A DNA stretch of 64,000 bases. Source: Antedon mediterranea. Taxonomy: Eukaryota > Echinodermata > Crinoidea > Comatulida > Antedonidae. The position numbers and the translations under genes were made by a program. Of the stretch, positions 36,112 to 51,100 are shown in pieces (the first letter of the stretch is position 1; every line of letters starts with the position of its first letter). The notes under the pieces were generated by a model, which did not search any database, had not been told where the DNA came from, and saw nothing but the letters and a program-made list of their open reading frames with translations. Location of the stretch: NCBI RefSeq assembly GCF_964355755.1, contig NC_092676.1, positions 560,501-624,500 of the forward strand, written 5' to 3'.

Positions 36112-39100
36112 ATCGTCTTCAGAATCACTAAGTTCAACAGCCAGACGTCTAGCCAAGATAGCTGCTACTGAGTTTGGAGTGCTATCAGACCCCTGCTTTT
36201 TAGCCTGGGTACGATCTACTTCACGCAGCTTTATACCTGAAAAACAATTAGTAAAATGTCATATAGAATCATAACAGGTATAGTACCAATTTACCAATAA
36301 CAGGTATAGTACCAATTTACCAATAACAGGTATAGTACCAATTTACCAATAACAGGTATAGTACCAATTTACCAATAACAGGTATAGTACCAATTTACCA
36401 ATAACAGGTATAGTACCAATTTACCAATAACAGGTATAGTACCAATTTACCAATAACAGGTATAGTAGTAGTACCAATTTACCAATAACAGGTATAGTAC
36501 CAATTTACCAATAACAGGTATAGTACCAATTTACCAATAACAGGTATAGTACCAATTTACCAATAACAGGTATAGTACCAATTTACCAATAACAGGTATA
36601 GTACCAATTTACCAATAACAGGTATAGTACCAATTTACCAATAACAGGTATAGTACCAATTTACCAATAACAGGTATAGTACCAATTTACCAATAACAGG
36701 TATAGTACCAATTTACCAATAACAGGTATAGTACCAATTTACCAATAACAGGTATAGTACCAATTTACCAATAACAGGTATAGTACCAATTTACCAATAA
36801 CAGGTATAGTACCAATTTACCAATAACAGGTATAGTACCAATTTACCAATAACAGGTATAGTACCAATTTACCAATAACAGGTATAGTACCAATTTACCA
36901 ATAACAGGTATAGTACCAATTTACCAATAACAGGTATAGTACCAATTTACCAATAACAGGTATAGTACCAATTTACCAATAACAGGTATAGTACCAATTT
37001 ACCAATAACAGGTATAGTACCAATTTACCAATAACAGGTATAGTACCAATTTACCAATAACAGGTATAGTACCAATTTACCAATAACAGGTATAGTACCA
37101 ATTTACCAATAACAGGTATAGTACCAATTTACCAATAACAGGTATAGTACCAATTTACCAATAACAGGTATAGTACCAATTTACCAATAACAGGTATAGT
37201 ACCAATTTACCAATAACAGGTATAGTACCAATTTACCAATAACAGGTATAGTACCAATTTACCAATAACAGGTATAGTACCAATTTACCAATAACAGGTA
37301 TAGTACCAATTTACCAATAACAGGTATAGTACCAATTTACCAATAACAGGTATAGTACCAATTTACCAATAACAGGTATAGTACCAATTTACCAATAACA
37401 GGTATAGTACCAATTTACCAATAACAGGTATAGTACCAATTTACCAATAACAGGTATAGTACCAATTTACCAATAACAGGTATAGTACCAATTTACCAAT
37501 AACAGGTATAGTACCAATTTACCAATAACAGGTATAGTACCAATTTACCAATAACAGGTATAGTACCAATTTACCAATAACAGGTATAGTACCAATTTAC
37601 CAATAACAGGTATAGTACCAATTTACCAATAACAGGTATAGTACCAATTTACCAATAACAGGTATAGTACCAATTTACCAATAACAGGTATAGTACCAAT
37701 TTACCAATAACAGGTATAGTACCAATTTACCAATAACAGGTATAGTACCAATTTACCAATAACAGGTATAGTACCAATTTACCAATAACAGGTATAGTAC
37801 CAATTTACCAATAACAGGTATAGTACCAATTTACCAATAACAGGTATAGTACCAATTTACCAATAACAGGTATAGTACCAATTTACCAATAACAGGTATA
37901 GTACCAATTTACCAATAACAGGTATAGTACCAATTTACCAATAACAGGTATAGTACCAATTTACCAATAACAGGTATAGTACCAATTTACCAATAACAGG
38001 TATAGTACCAATTTACCAATAACAGGTATAGTACCAATTTACCAATAACAGGTATAGTACCAATTTACCAATAACAGGTATAGTACCAATTTACCAATAA
38101 CAGGTATAGTACCAATTTACCAATAACAGGTATAGTACCAATTTACCAATAACAGGTATAGTACCAATTTACCAATAACAGGTATAGTACCAATTTACCA
38201 ATAACAGGTATAGTACCAATTTACCAATAACAGGTATAGTACCAATTTACCAATAACAGGTATAGTACCAATTTACCAATAACAGGTATAGTACCAATTT
38301 ACCAATAACAGGTATAGTACCAATTTACCAATAACAGGTATAGTACCAATTTACCAATAACAGGTATAGTACCAATTTACCAATAACAGGTATAGTACCA
38401 ATTTACCAATAACAGGTATAGTACCAATTTACCAATAACAGGTATAGTACCAATTTACCAATAACAGGTATAGTACCAATTTACCAATAACAGGTATAGT
38501 ACCAATTTACCAATAACAGGTATAGTACCAATTTACCAATAACAGGTATAGTACCAATTTACCAATAACAGGTATAGTACCAATTTACCAATAACAGGTA
38601 TAGTACCAATTTACCAATAACAGGTATAGTACCAATTTACCAATAACAGGTATAGTACCAATTTACCAATAACAGGTATAGTACCAATTTACCAATAACA
38701 GGTATAGTACCAATTTGGTTGACTAGGGGTGTCTGAGGGGTTATACTGTAGTTGAGTTTAAGAAGCTTGCTAAATGTTGGTTTGTGTTTGCTCCATGTTT
38801 TCAATAAATGAAAAATCAAAGACTAAATAATAATTTTTTTTTTTTTTTTTTTATTTCAACTTTATTTATAGAGGGTAACCCTTCCAGCTGAACCCGCAGG
38901 CCAGCTGATATTCAGGGGCCCTCTTGAAAATGACAAAATATATAAAACTATACTTAACTAATACGAATCTACTATATACATTTAAATTTAAAACTATTAT
39001 ATAAAAAAATAATTATCCAAAAATAAGTCCTGGAATAAGACTACTGCAGTAACTGAATATATTTACTGTAGTAACTGAATAGAGTTATAAAGCATGTTAT

Positions 39101-42100
39101 TTATGTCAACTTCATCACTGCTTACTTGATGCAATAAAGGAAATAAATAAATAATAAATAAATAAAATATGCCAAATAATATTGCATATTTTCAAAATGT
39201 ACAGTACCTGTTCTGATAGCAGTAAGTAGGTCACTCCTGGGATTTTCCTCTGGTTCCTTCGGTGGTGGTGGAGCTACTCTAGCTGGAGAAGACGTCATCA
39301 TCGTCGGCACAGGAGGACCTTGCGGTACAGGAGGTGGAGGAGGTACAAAACCAACATCTGGTGGTGGTGGAGGTGCAGGAATATATGCAGATGGACCAGT
39401 ATCATATGGTTCTGGATATCCCTGCATGGGTGGCGGCGGCGCTATTGGAATATGCTGCAGATTGTCATTCTGCTCGTCATAGTCTATATCCTGTCTGTAA
39501 TCCTGGTCGGTCATCTGTGGTTGGTACGCCGGTGCATCTGGGTATTTAGGCGGTGACGGTACATGTTGTTGTAAATTGTACTCATTCTGGTATCCAGTAT
39601 TTATTGGTAGTGCTCCGTTACCCATTGGTTGAGGCGGCGGTGGTGGTGGTGCAGCTGCCGGTCGGTGCGGTGCAGATCTACGTGCTTCCTGTCTGCTCAT
39701 TCGGTCCCCTTGGTCTTGGTACGAAATACCGCCTGTGTACTGCGGGTCATCTTCTGGTACATGAAGCTGGTTTTGTGTAGTATTGTTCTCTTCTGGTGGC
39801 GCTCTGTGATGTTCAATCTGGGGTTTTTGGTCTTGCACAAGGTCCGCGCCATCTTTCAACCGCACCCATTGGTCCATCCTTGATTTTGCTTTTCTTGGCT
39901 GATGGGATAATGTTCCCTTTTCTGGTTTCTTATGCTAAAAATTTTTAAGGCAACAACAAAATTGTAAAGTAAAAAAAGTAAAGTATTGGTCTACAAACTA
40001 CATTGAAGCAACTTCCATCCTATTGGTTAACATTTATAAAAGACAGACCAAGTCTGATAATTTGGATCACAAATTTTTAAAACTTTCTGTTATAAAGATT
40101 ATAAGAACAAGTACAAACTACTTCATACTCCTCCAACAGCGAGTAACTCGCCAATTACACTACAGGATAGATAAACTATTTAATAATTTATCGTGCTTAT
40201 AAACTCAGTCTCATTTGAGGCTTAGGGAGTGGAGTTGAAAGAGTCATGAGTTACAACCCTGCACTAGGTCAGGATTGAACTCGGGAGCTTGGGATTGGAA
40301 GGCAAGCATGTTAACCACCAAACTACAGCTCCACTACTTATTTATTTATTATATGTAACACAACTGGTGTCTAACCTTTCGTCGATGCCTACGCTCTTGT
40401 TTGAGTACAGAAATGTTCTTTTTCTGTTCTTCGCACCATAATTCAAAGAAGTACCTTGGTTTGGTGTAGAATTCTAACCCTTCTTTGCCATCTTCCCTGT
40501 AAGAGAAACATAGTACAACTTCCTATCTTTGTTTTTACAAAAAAACAATGTGATACATTCACTAATGTAAATATATTTTAACTTAATTTAATTGTTATCT
40601 TCATTGGAAGAAAGAAATACATTATAATTGTAAAATAGATTTTAAGTTGGTGGCCCATTCAGATTTTAAGCATGAGAAAGACTGAATTTTGAAGTGCCAT
40701 AGTATAATTTATTATTTTTATTACATTTTTAGAATGATAATTATGAAAATTTAATGAGCATTGTGGCTTAGAAGTTGAAAAAGTCATGGACTACCATTAA
40801 ACTTATGAGCTGTAAAGTAATAACTAACAATTATCAGTAAGTAAGTAATTATGCAGTCAAATAATCAGCCAACATCAGAGGGTTGGCAATACTTAACCAT
40901 TTAATTTTATAATAACCTTTACATACAGGTATTTAAAATTGGGAATTTTTTGTTGTTGTCCACCAATGTTATTTACTGTTAAATGTTAAATTTGAGTTCG
41001 ATTTTAAATAAATATCAAATGCTATTAGTTAGATATTTTCTTTATTTATTTAAATTGGGAGTTTTAAAATTTTTCTTTTTATCTGCTTTAAATGGTCAAG
41101 GAAACATTGTCAATTTGTTCATATTTTATCCAAAAAAGGAAGACAATTTCACGGTTTAAATAATGGACCATTTTTGGTATAAAACCAATTGTAAAATTCA
41201 AATAAATTGGAACCATAAAGACTAATTTCATAATTGTTTATTTTGTAATGTTAATGGAGGCAACATAAATGTTCTTTAACCTTAATAAATACACAACAAT
41301 AATGTAATAATAATAATAATATAATAATTCCCAAAAAAACATGAAAAAAAAAATGTAGTTATTAAAAGGAACCATTTTTCTGAACACCTTTTAAAGACTT
41401 TGTAAACAAGAACAAACAAATGCTGGCATTGTATGTAACAACATGCCAATTGCATTCAAGTGTTGATGATTCTGAGAGTGTGTTCCAATTTATAACAATG
41501 TCTCTCCCGAGGGCTCTGTACATCAGAGACTACTCATTTTTAAACGTCACCATTCTTGACGTGAATTGATCAAACTACTGCGTCTATTAGCATTATCAAT
41601 CCTTACGTGAATTGATCAAACTACTCCAGCTATTAGCATTATCAATCCTTTATAAATGGGTTTGGATAAAAAATGCATGACTTGACATACAAACACACAT
41701 GGCATACAACATTTTCAAATCTAATTTTTTTTCCAAACAAATACAAATTGAAAACTATATTGTTGAAATTAAAATAACACAGAAACAAAAGCACAACAAA
41801 ATATTAGTTTAGTAATTTAAAAAATGATGTTCTGCTTTCTGACCGTAGTACCAGCATCATAGGTATGACATGCCATGTGTGCCAAAATGTATCTTTTATG
41901 GAAAATATAAGCCTAATTTTTGCTTAGAACATAAGTTTTCTGATGTACAAACCCTAGGAGGCACTGTCATATTCAGGTATAGCTATGACACGCAAAATGT
42001 ATAAATTGTATACAGTGTCATATTGTAATTTTATACTATTCCATATTTATAACAACTTTTACCTAAACAAATTAAGGATAAGGTGATTCTGGACGCAGCT

Positions 42101-45100
42101 TATACTTCAGTTTACTGAAATATCCAACTTTAACTACAAATTACTGGATACCGATATTTTAAACAGCCTATACTGCTATATGTTCCTAATGATCTGAAGT
42201 GTCAGTAAATGTATTAACTGTGATTTTTTTAGTGCTTTTCTTGTAATTTGTTTTTACTTGATTCATGACAATTTTAATTTGTCATAGAATAGGTTATAAT
42301 GACATTGATTGATTTGTGTTTCCTTCACAATTTAGCCCAAAGCTGATGACATTTAAATAAATGGTAAAATTTACAAACCCTTCAAAGAGAAAATAGAACA
42401 CAGAATAGGTAAAAATTTAACAGCATTTATCTTTCAAATAAATTTTGCTCAATATGATGTTAAATTTGTACAAATTTATTGTTAAATTTTGGCAAATATG
42501 GTAATATAAGGGCAAATCATTATTGATTATCAGCCCAATTGAACGAGTTTAATACATACATGATTAACCAGATGATTTACGATGACTTATGCTAATAATA
42601 ATAATCCACGACATTATGTTAAATAATATTCAAATTGAAATTCCTTGAGAATTCTAATCGTTTCACAAGGTTAAAATATATTTATTAAAGTTGAATGACT
42701 TATTTTGAATAAAATGCCCTGGGGTAGTTTATTATTCAGTAGGCCATTTATTTGAGGGGGCATAACACTAAAACATATATATATAATATGGTAGAACAGC
42801 TATTAAGGGGACACCTTTGGGTCCCAACAAAGCATTCCCTTAATAGAAGTGTCCTATATTTGTTGCCCTTGTTCATGTCATGGAAAATTGTGCCCTTTGA
42901 GTAGTGTCCCACAGGAGACGTTCAACCGTACTCTAATAAACTTACCACTAAACCCAACATGGAAGCAAATGAATACATTACCTGTATGGCGTAAGAATGT
43001 GTAAGAGTGGAGGTGGTTCGCACTTAACCGTGTAAGTGTCGTGAACGGCGGTCGGACGCTTCTCTTTCGATAACATTTCTTGGTCTAAAATCACTTTACT
43101 TTGAAACGGAGCATATGCCAGTATATCTTGTAAGGACACTAAACAACATTGACAACATTAAAGACAACATACAACATAGTAAATCAAAGATAATGTAACA
43201 ACATTAACATACATCTCTTCCAATCAAAACTGTATAGAATTACAAGGTATAATTAAATAATTAAAGAAAAACAGTATTAATATGCAAAGAAGCGAATTAA
43301 AAAAATTATAAATTATGGTAGTATATTTTAAGCTGACCATATTTTAGTTTGTTTTTAAATTGTTTGTGTTTAATGTGTCACTGTCTGTACTATGATTGTG
43401 ATAACATGACCATGATAATAATAAATCTGATATTTATTTAATGACCAATACAAAATACTGAAAAGTTTCTTTTGGGTCAATATAATGCAAAACTGTCACT
43501 GGACTTTGAACGTGGATATCAATCACTATACTTTCTTATCATGATTAAAGTCAATTCCTTAATACTATTAAATAATAATAGTAGTAATGCTTAACTAATG
43601 TATAATTCCACACTAGGGGCAAACTGTTTTGGTATTATTATGTATCTGTAATAGTATGTCCAATAACGTTGTTCCTTTTTCAGTGATTATCCTCTTTTAT
43701 TTATCGAAAGTGTTAGGTCAAAACATGTTTACTCTATGAATGAGTACTGTATAACCTTTGGGGGTCTGGGTACAACATTTGGTAACAATTGGGGGGGGGG
43801 GGGGAGGTGATAAAACTGGTATAATCAAATTTCATTAGTTACAATGGAATTGTCTTGTGTTCCTGTACAACGTTTTGTAAAAATTTGAGGGTGTGATTAC
43901 CGGTATAATCAGATTTCATTTAAACAATGGAATTGTCTTGTGATCCGGTTTTAGCATAGATTATTGGGTGGTATTATACTTGAGCATAGGATTTAACTTG
44001 GTCACAGCATTTAAACATTGAAGTCATGATCTCTTATCATTGTTATAATGCACAATCATTTAATATTCTACTAATGTCTTTAAAATATACTGTACTCATG
44101 CGGATGTTACATTATAACATGTACAGTAGGTTGTTGAGTAAATGCAGAATGTAGATCTGATTTCAGTTTATTCTACTTAGAGAAACACCTTAAATATTGT
44201 AAATTATTTTAATCATTGCTTTTTTTTTGCCAATTGCTATGTGGGTGGATTCAAATATTGCAGTAATAAAACTTAACACTGATTATTCCAAAAGAAAACA
44301 GACATTTATATAAATTAAATGTATAAACGAAACTAATGATGAGGCACGACCTGGATTTAACAGCAATGACGTCAAAGACAACTGTTTCCCAAACTTGATT
44401 GTTGATGCAAAATAACATCAAAATCTTTATTTCCTGTGCAAATGGACTTTTGATTTGTAGACATGATTGATGTGATAAGCCTCTCTTAGATGTAATCTTA
44501 TTTGTTCTGATAAGATCTAGTAGGCTTATAGCATCAAGATTTCATCATCATTATACTGTACTTACTGGGAAAAAACTAGAAACATAGGGCATAGAAATCC
44601 AATAATGATTAATACAAAATTGAGAGTCTGCATGGATCAGGAAGATGATGAATACAGTAATGCCTCTATAGATCAAAAAGAGGGGTGGGGATCAAAAAGA
44701 GGGGTGGGGATCAAAAAGACGGGTGGGGATCAAAAAGAGGGGTGCGGATCAAAAAGAGGGGTGCGGATCAAAAAGAGGGGTGCGGATCAAAAAGAGGGGT
44801 GCGGATCAAAAAGAGGGGTGGGGATCAAAAAGAGGGGTGGGGATCAAAAAGAGGGGTGGGGATCAAGAAGAGGGGTGAGGATCAAAAAGAGGGGTGCGGA
44901 TCAAAAAGAGGGGTGCGGATCGAGGTGTATAGTATTTTAGTATTTGTATAGTCATTTTAGGATACCATTTGTTTATCTAGGTAAAGCATACATTTGATGT
45001 CTCTATGAATCAGGAGGAGCAAGGGGGAGGGAGGTATATGTATTTGTTCTGTCCTAGACAAAATGCTTGAAAAAAATTATTATCGTATTCTTCAGCACAA

Positions 45101-48100
45101 ACTATTACATTAAAATTGCTCAATAATCATTGAATGTGTATTGTATTGAAATAATCCCAACATTTAAAATATACTAAATACACACTTATACAACTACTGT
45201 ACAATGTTTGATCAATACAGGAAGTCAAAGAATAAAATATATAATAATAATATTCTTTTTATAATGTTTATCTAGTAAGTCACAATAAATATACTCCCTC
45301 ATTAAATGGTGATCTAGTATTTTATTATGATAAAAAACATTTGTTTGTTTTAGCTGACTACATACAGTGTAGTTTGAAAGATTGTAGTGGAAATAAAAGT
45401 CTAGTTTCTTTTCTCTGTTAAATAAACATACAGGCACTGCACATTATTGCATTTAAATCATGAATAGGAGGCTTGTATTGTAATACGGTGTGCTTTGAAT
45501 TTGTGAGAATTTGAAATTATTGATTTGGTCAACCTTACCAGGGCTAACAGCAAACATACATAATTACAACACTAACAATATATTATAGATTTGAATACAT
45601 TAAATACAACTGCAGCCAGAGTCAGAATGACTACAAATCAAATTAATGAACAGAGTACCTTGAACCCCAGTACATACGTACATGTTCATTTTAGGCTATG
45701 GTGTTAATGATTTTAGGCCTGTAATCCAATATCTTCAATTGACCCAATTATTTATGATTATAATGTTACTAATTTAAAATCTTGTATGTATCAATGAAGG
45801 GGATGCTGATCACCGAGTATAGTCGAAATTCTATTTTTGTGTTCCTAGAAATAATTAGTTCATACTATAATAATAAATAATGCTATAAATATTATACGTT
45901 ACAATACATTCATTATTTGTACTAAAATAAAATGTAAATTTGAAAAACGCAATACATCAGTATCTAAATTGCTCAAGTCAAGTCAAGTCAGGACATTTGC
46001 TTAAAGCAAGAGATTTGTATTAGTATTAATATACAAATTGCTTGAGTTAAGCAGATATCATCCCAAGTGTACAAACCAAATTCAATTTGATCTTTACAGT
46101 ATTTGGTTTCATAAGGGGGGTTAACATTAATAGCGATACATCTAACTAGGACAACATAAGCTGTGTAGACTTGTACAATGAATAAATTACTATCAAAATA
46201 TAAAATAACATATCACGATTAAAATTATTTTGATTTAAATAAAGAGGATTTACTTCAAACAAACTCAATCAAAAAATCGTATTAGATTTCAATCAGAAAT
46301 TATATATGTATGATTATTAAAGTAATATTGTCAACCATGAATCTATTTTAGCATTTTAAATGTATTATGACTTAAATCATTACTGTTATACAGTAGCCTA
46401 CAACCTGTGTAGTAATGAAAGACTGTAGAAGATTTTATTGTAAATTACCTTTTGGGAAAATTAAATAAATGAAAGAATTTAGAATTATCTCCAATTAACA
46501 TTAAACTTTAATAATTATTACTGCTTTCATTACATTGATATAAACATTAAAATAACATTATTAATGTTCCACATTTAGAATGACATGACCTTTAAGTTTA
46601 AATTTAAAACTAAGGTTTGTATAAAATTCAGAATATTCTCATAAGATTTTGATAAATTAAACCTAAACCGAAACAATTTATAAAAACACAGACACTGTAC
46701 TACATATTGTCACTGTTTATTATTTGTATGATACCACATTTTGTTGCCTAAATTATGATTTTTTTTTTTAATGTGTAAAAAACCGAACAAAGACAAATAT
46801 TTTAAATAATAAAATATATTTTATATAAATTCATAAAGGAAGCTAACTGGTAAATAATGATTAATAATGTAATGATGCATTATTACAAAACACATTAAAT
46901 AGCTGACAATTTTGATTTATAAAACAGAATCTACTGTCATGATCTAATGCATTGTAATTATAATACTTAGCATCGTTAACATATATTTTTATCGTTTCTA
47001 ATAAAACTGAAAATAAGAACTGATTGGAAACTAGGACAATAAAGACCAACGATCTGAGGAGAGGAAAGAGGAGGAGTGATGGGAAATGGGCAAAGAGAAG
47101 AAGGGGTAGTGGAGAAGATGGAGGGAGAAGGGGTAGAGAGGAGGAGTTGAAGAACAAAATGTTTCAATGTTTCTTTCCTTTATTTCAATTCGTAAACAAA
47201 TTGAAGGTCAACATTTCAGTATAGTCTTATAAGGTTACAGCAAATTACTTAAAAGGGACATATCAACTACGTACGAGAATAAAAAAAGTCTATAAATATA
47301 TACTGTAATGCAGTTGTAAATTTAAATACCAATAGTCAAGATGGATACAAATTTAGTATGAACATAGATTTTGGCAGGCAGTATTTCTTTATAAAGACAG
47401 TGGGGATAAGAGTTAAGACTAGAGGTAAGAGACTGTGTACACAGTAATCAAAATTGTATTTATTTGTATGTACTTTATGCAGTACAGTATAATATGCAAG
47501 AGGCTGTGTAACTTATATTTCTATAAATAGATAGTACTCAATTGCAAAAACAGAGAGCATGTTCCAAAATTAATTATAAAAAGAAAGGCTTGGGAATTTC
47601 TATGAATCCGATATTAATCAATTTTAAAAACATGAAATTAATTTCAACTGCTAGCCACAGCTACTGTCACTGATGATTATCAACGTGATTGCATGTTTAA
47701 TAAATGCAACTTACTTTATCGCCAACTTCAAATTTACGACTAACAAGTAGCCCGAGAAAAAAAGAATTTTATTCATGCAAACTGATGGAAACATAAGATT
47801 TTTTTGTAAGGTAATTATGAACATGTTTTACGCATAAATTATGCTTCAAGTCTGGATCGGTAAAGCTAGCTATAAATATAGTTAACAATGTTTAAAGAAT
47901 TTAACCATTTTATGCCTCTATGTTTTACAACTATATCAGTGAATATTCTGTATAATATATTACTGTATAATTAATATGCCTAGAATAAACACATACAGTA
48001 AGTGTTTAACTGATTCCAGCTACAGTATGTTTAAACTGCTCAGACAATATTCCCGGAGGCACTGATAAAACAAAAAAAATGTGTGCAGTGTTTAAGAATA

Positions 48101-51100
48101 GAATGACCTCATTTCGGGTTCCACATAAACATACTGAAGGTGCCAGAACTACAGAGCCCAACAATTCACAGTTCTTTTTAATTTCTCAAGTTAAACACTC
48201 CTCACTTTATTCAAGAAAAACAATAAGAGAGAGGGCACTCTTGCCACGATGAGAGTAACCCAATTTTATGAATATTTTCGTGTCGCTGTCATTAAATGAT
48301 GGTGGTTATCTGATTTGGTTACAAGTTAAAGACTTTCAATTTAGAGGTATAATTGACAGATGTTACAAATCTATTATATTACTGTATCAATGATCTATTT
48401 CTGTATCACAGTCAATGATGGTTTGTTGTTTTCATTTCTACAGCGGTGGTATATTCTACTGTTTATTTTGCCACATAGTTTTGAGTTTTGCTGATTCTAT
48501 CTAATGCACTTGCGTAGAACTATTCTCACATCGCCTTACAAAATTCTGGAGTGTAAAATCATTCATCAGTTTTGCTATGCAATGTGAAAGGGGTAATACA
48601 GGTAAAAAACTAAATGACTAACTTTTAGCAAGATAATATACTTGATATTGTTATTGAAATTTTGGGAATAAAAAAAGTATGTATAGATGTGTTGATTATA
48701 TGTTTGTTTGTAAACATGAAATAATGATTTTTGATAACTTGACAAAATGACCACAAAGCAACATATCCGTATGATTACTGCACATGCCTACAAGCTAATC
48801 CGAGTTGTGATAGCTACCAAACTCCATCCAAACCAAGATCATATTGGAATTCAAGCTGTTAACCCACTTGACTGGTTGTACAAAGGTACGTGGATGATTG
48901 TAATGTTCTGTTGCTTTATAGTCATGGTGTTGCGCAATCAAAAAGGTCTTCTTATTTCTACAGCATGCAAATAGTTTAGTATTGTGATGAAGTTATAGAT
49001 TATAAAACTAAAAAATATAAATGATTGTTTTATTCTAAAGCGTGTTTACTAAGAGCACCATGTTAGGCCAGTGTATAGTGCACCATGTTAGGCCTTGTGA
49101 CTAGTCTTTGATTGGTAGAGACGTGTTGTTACACAACCTTTGATTTGCGTCCGTTTTAGACTAAACCATTACCTGTAAGGGGTGAGTAAGTTCAACTTCG
49201 GTGGTTTATCGCATAGCATATATAGCTCCCTCATTGTTGAGGGCATAGTGTGACCCGCAACTACTTGTTGGTCCATGAGCGTGGAGCTTTTGTAAGCTTT
49301 ACGCAAATGAATATCTTGTAATAAAACTGAAAAATTGCCAAAAAAAATAAAAATGTATCGTCGACTGCTTATTACCATGGCAGACGAGACACAGGTTAAT
49401 TGAAAAAAATAAATGATTAGCATAGTAATCACCCTACATTTGCATATTAATTGCATAATATTTGCATATTAATTGCATATTATTTGCATCATTTGCATAT
49501 TAATTGCACCAATGTCCTTCTCATGATTGAATTTTTTCAGGCCACAAAATTGTATAATTTGATAAAATTGAATTGAGAGCAATGTTTTGCGATATCAAAA
49601 GCTAATTTAACAAGACAGATAACATCACATATCATTCAAGACCTACAGTATATCAGACACTTGTTTCAACATAATTTAAGATTAATAAAATGTTTTGAAA
49701 ATTTGCTGGCCAAAATGATTGCTGCGCACGACAAAATAATAGTGTAATGGCCAGTGAAGTTTGCTTTAATAAAGAATATGCAAATGTAGTGGTGAAACTT
49801 TATTATCTTTTCTATCTACAGCTGTGAATAAAAGCAAAATATAAACTATAAATGCTTTCAAGAAGTGTTTGTCTAGAACTGTATTTGACTGGAATTACAA
49901 AATTCAAGACAAGCACTCTTGTATGCCAAATAATTATCTTTAAATTAAAAAATGTGCATTATTTAGTATAAAATAAGAAGAAGTAATAAATGTGCGAATG
50001 ACAGATTTTTATGATTAATTATTATATGTGCTAGATTAATACACCTTAATATTATTTAAATAAAAATAATATGAATTTGCATATTGTCTATAAATCAACA
50101 TAATAATTTGAATAATTAACTACAAATTAGCTTTGCTATTATGTTGGTACAGTACTGCTTTCCTAGACTTGAATCCAAACCATTAGCTTAGTGGTCTAGA
50201 GTAAAACATCTCACCAATTATAATAAATCTTTATTTTTTTTTCTATTCATTATTAGCTAAAGCTCTGTCTACACTATCAAACTTTATGCAACAAAAAATT
50301 GTGATGTGCCCATATGGACAAGATGATGTCATATCTCTACCATATTTGGGCACATCACACTACTTTGATAGTGTACACAAAGCTTTATAGCCACAAAGAA
50401 ATAATCTTCTTAAACATTTTTAGTCTTATTGAATTTGAACAAAAAATTTAAACTTTTGCAAATGACTATTTACTAAGCAAAGCAAATATTGCCATACAGT
50501 AGAATATGTCTGTGGTGTAGTGTCACCAACACCTTATCAGAAGGGACCAATTCCTTGCTACTCAGTGAGTTTAAATTATTCCTGTAATGTTCTGTGATGC
50601 TGTAGGAAGTATAGCGTTTATTTTGTAATGACACGGTTTAAAAATCACCCAATTACATATTAAATAGTAATATAAAACCAAACAAAATTTTATAAAAACA
50701 TCTTGTTTTGAATTTTACAAACATTTTTGTTTCAGTGTTTTGTTTTTTTGTTGTGTTTTCCAGAAAGATTATAATTGAAACTTCTTTCTAATTTTATCAA
50801 GCGTAAAATAAATAAATAATTTAAATTGTTCATTGCACTATACCTGGATCCTGTGTTGCATCTAACTTGGTTACCTTCACCGACAGTTTATCTATCCTGT
50901 CTTGAAGAACATTGGCTCGGACAAAAACCGAGTTAGCCTCTTGATAGAGGTCGCCAAATATATCCTCGGCATGTTTACTAAGGTTACTTAGTTGGCGTAT
51001 AACACCAGCTAATGTACTGTTAGTCACACATTCAAGTTCGTTCCTAATTCCTTTGTCGATTGTGCCTCGACTAAGGTGTACTGGCTCTACGTGTCGTTTT

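Larger units (their letters stand above)
43139..49172. other. WASF interval between exons 2a and 2b
   Basis: Mostly AT-rich sequence with a G14 run near 43792-43805, the 19-bp minisatellite at 44671-44920, a ~100-bp purine-rich tract at about 47056-47155, and an unassigned open stretch at 48747-48885. No conserved exon of WASF is seen between the two exon 2 versions. Confidence 0.5.

Noticed and set aside
36271-38714. Regular 26-bp repeat as a CRISPR array
   Set aside because: There are no unique spacers, the genome is clearly metazoan and no cas genes exist; it is a minisatellite. The same applies to the 47-bp array.
39320-39883. Several plus-strand open frames opposite the WASF proline-rich exon
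   Set aside because: They are antisense shadows of the GC-rich proline codons in the real minus-strand exon 39208-39934.
40203-40336. A functional tRNA gene
   Set aside because: A and B box-like motifs are present, but the cloverleaf arms are not maintained; it fits a tRNA-derived SINE better.
44605-44951. Lys/Gly-rich open frames
   Set aside because: Generated by the 19-bp purine repeat; the peptide just cycles through the three frames of the unit.
46861-47224. Overlapping open frames on both strands near 47.1 kb
   Set aside because: They follow a low-complexity purine/pyrimidine tract and give Ser/Leu/Pro or Arg/Gly-rich peptides without domain.
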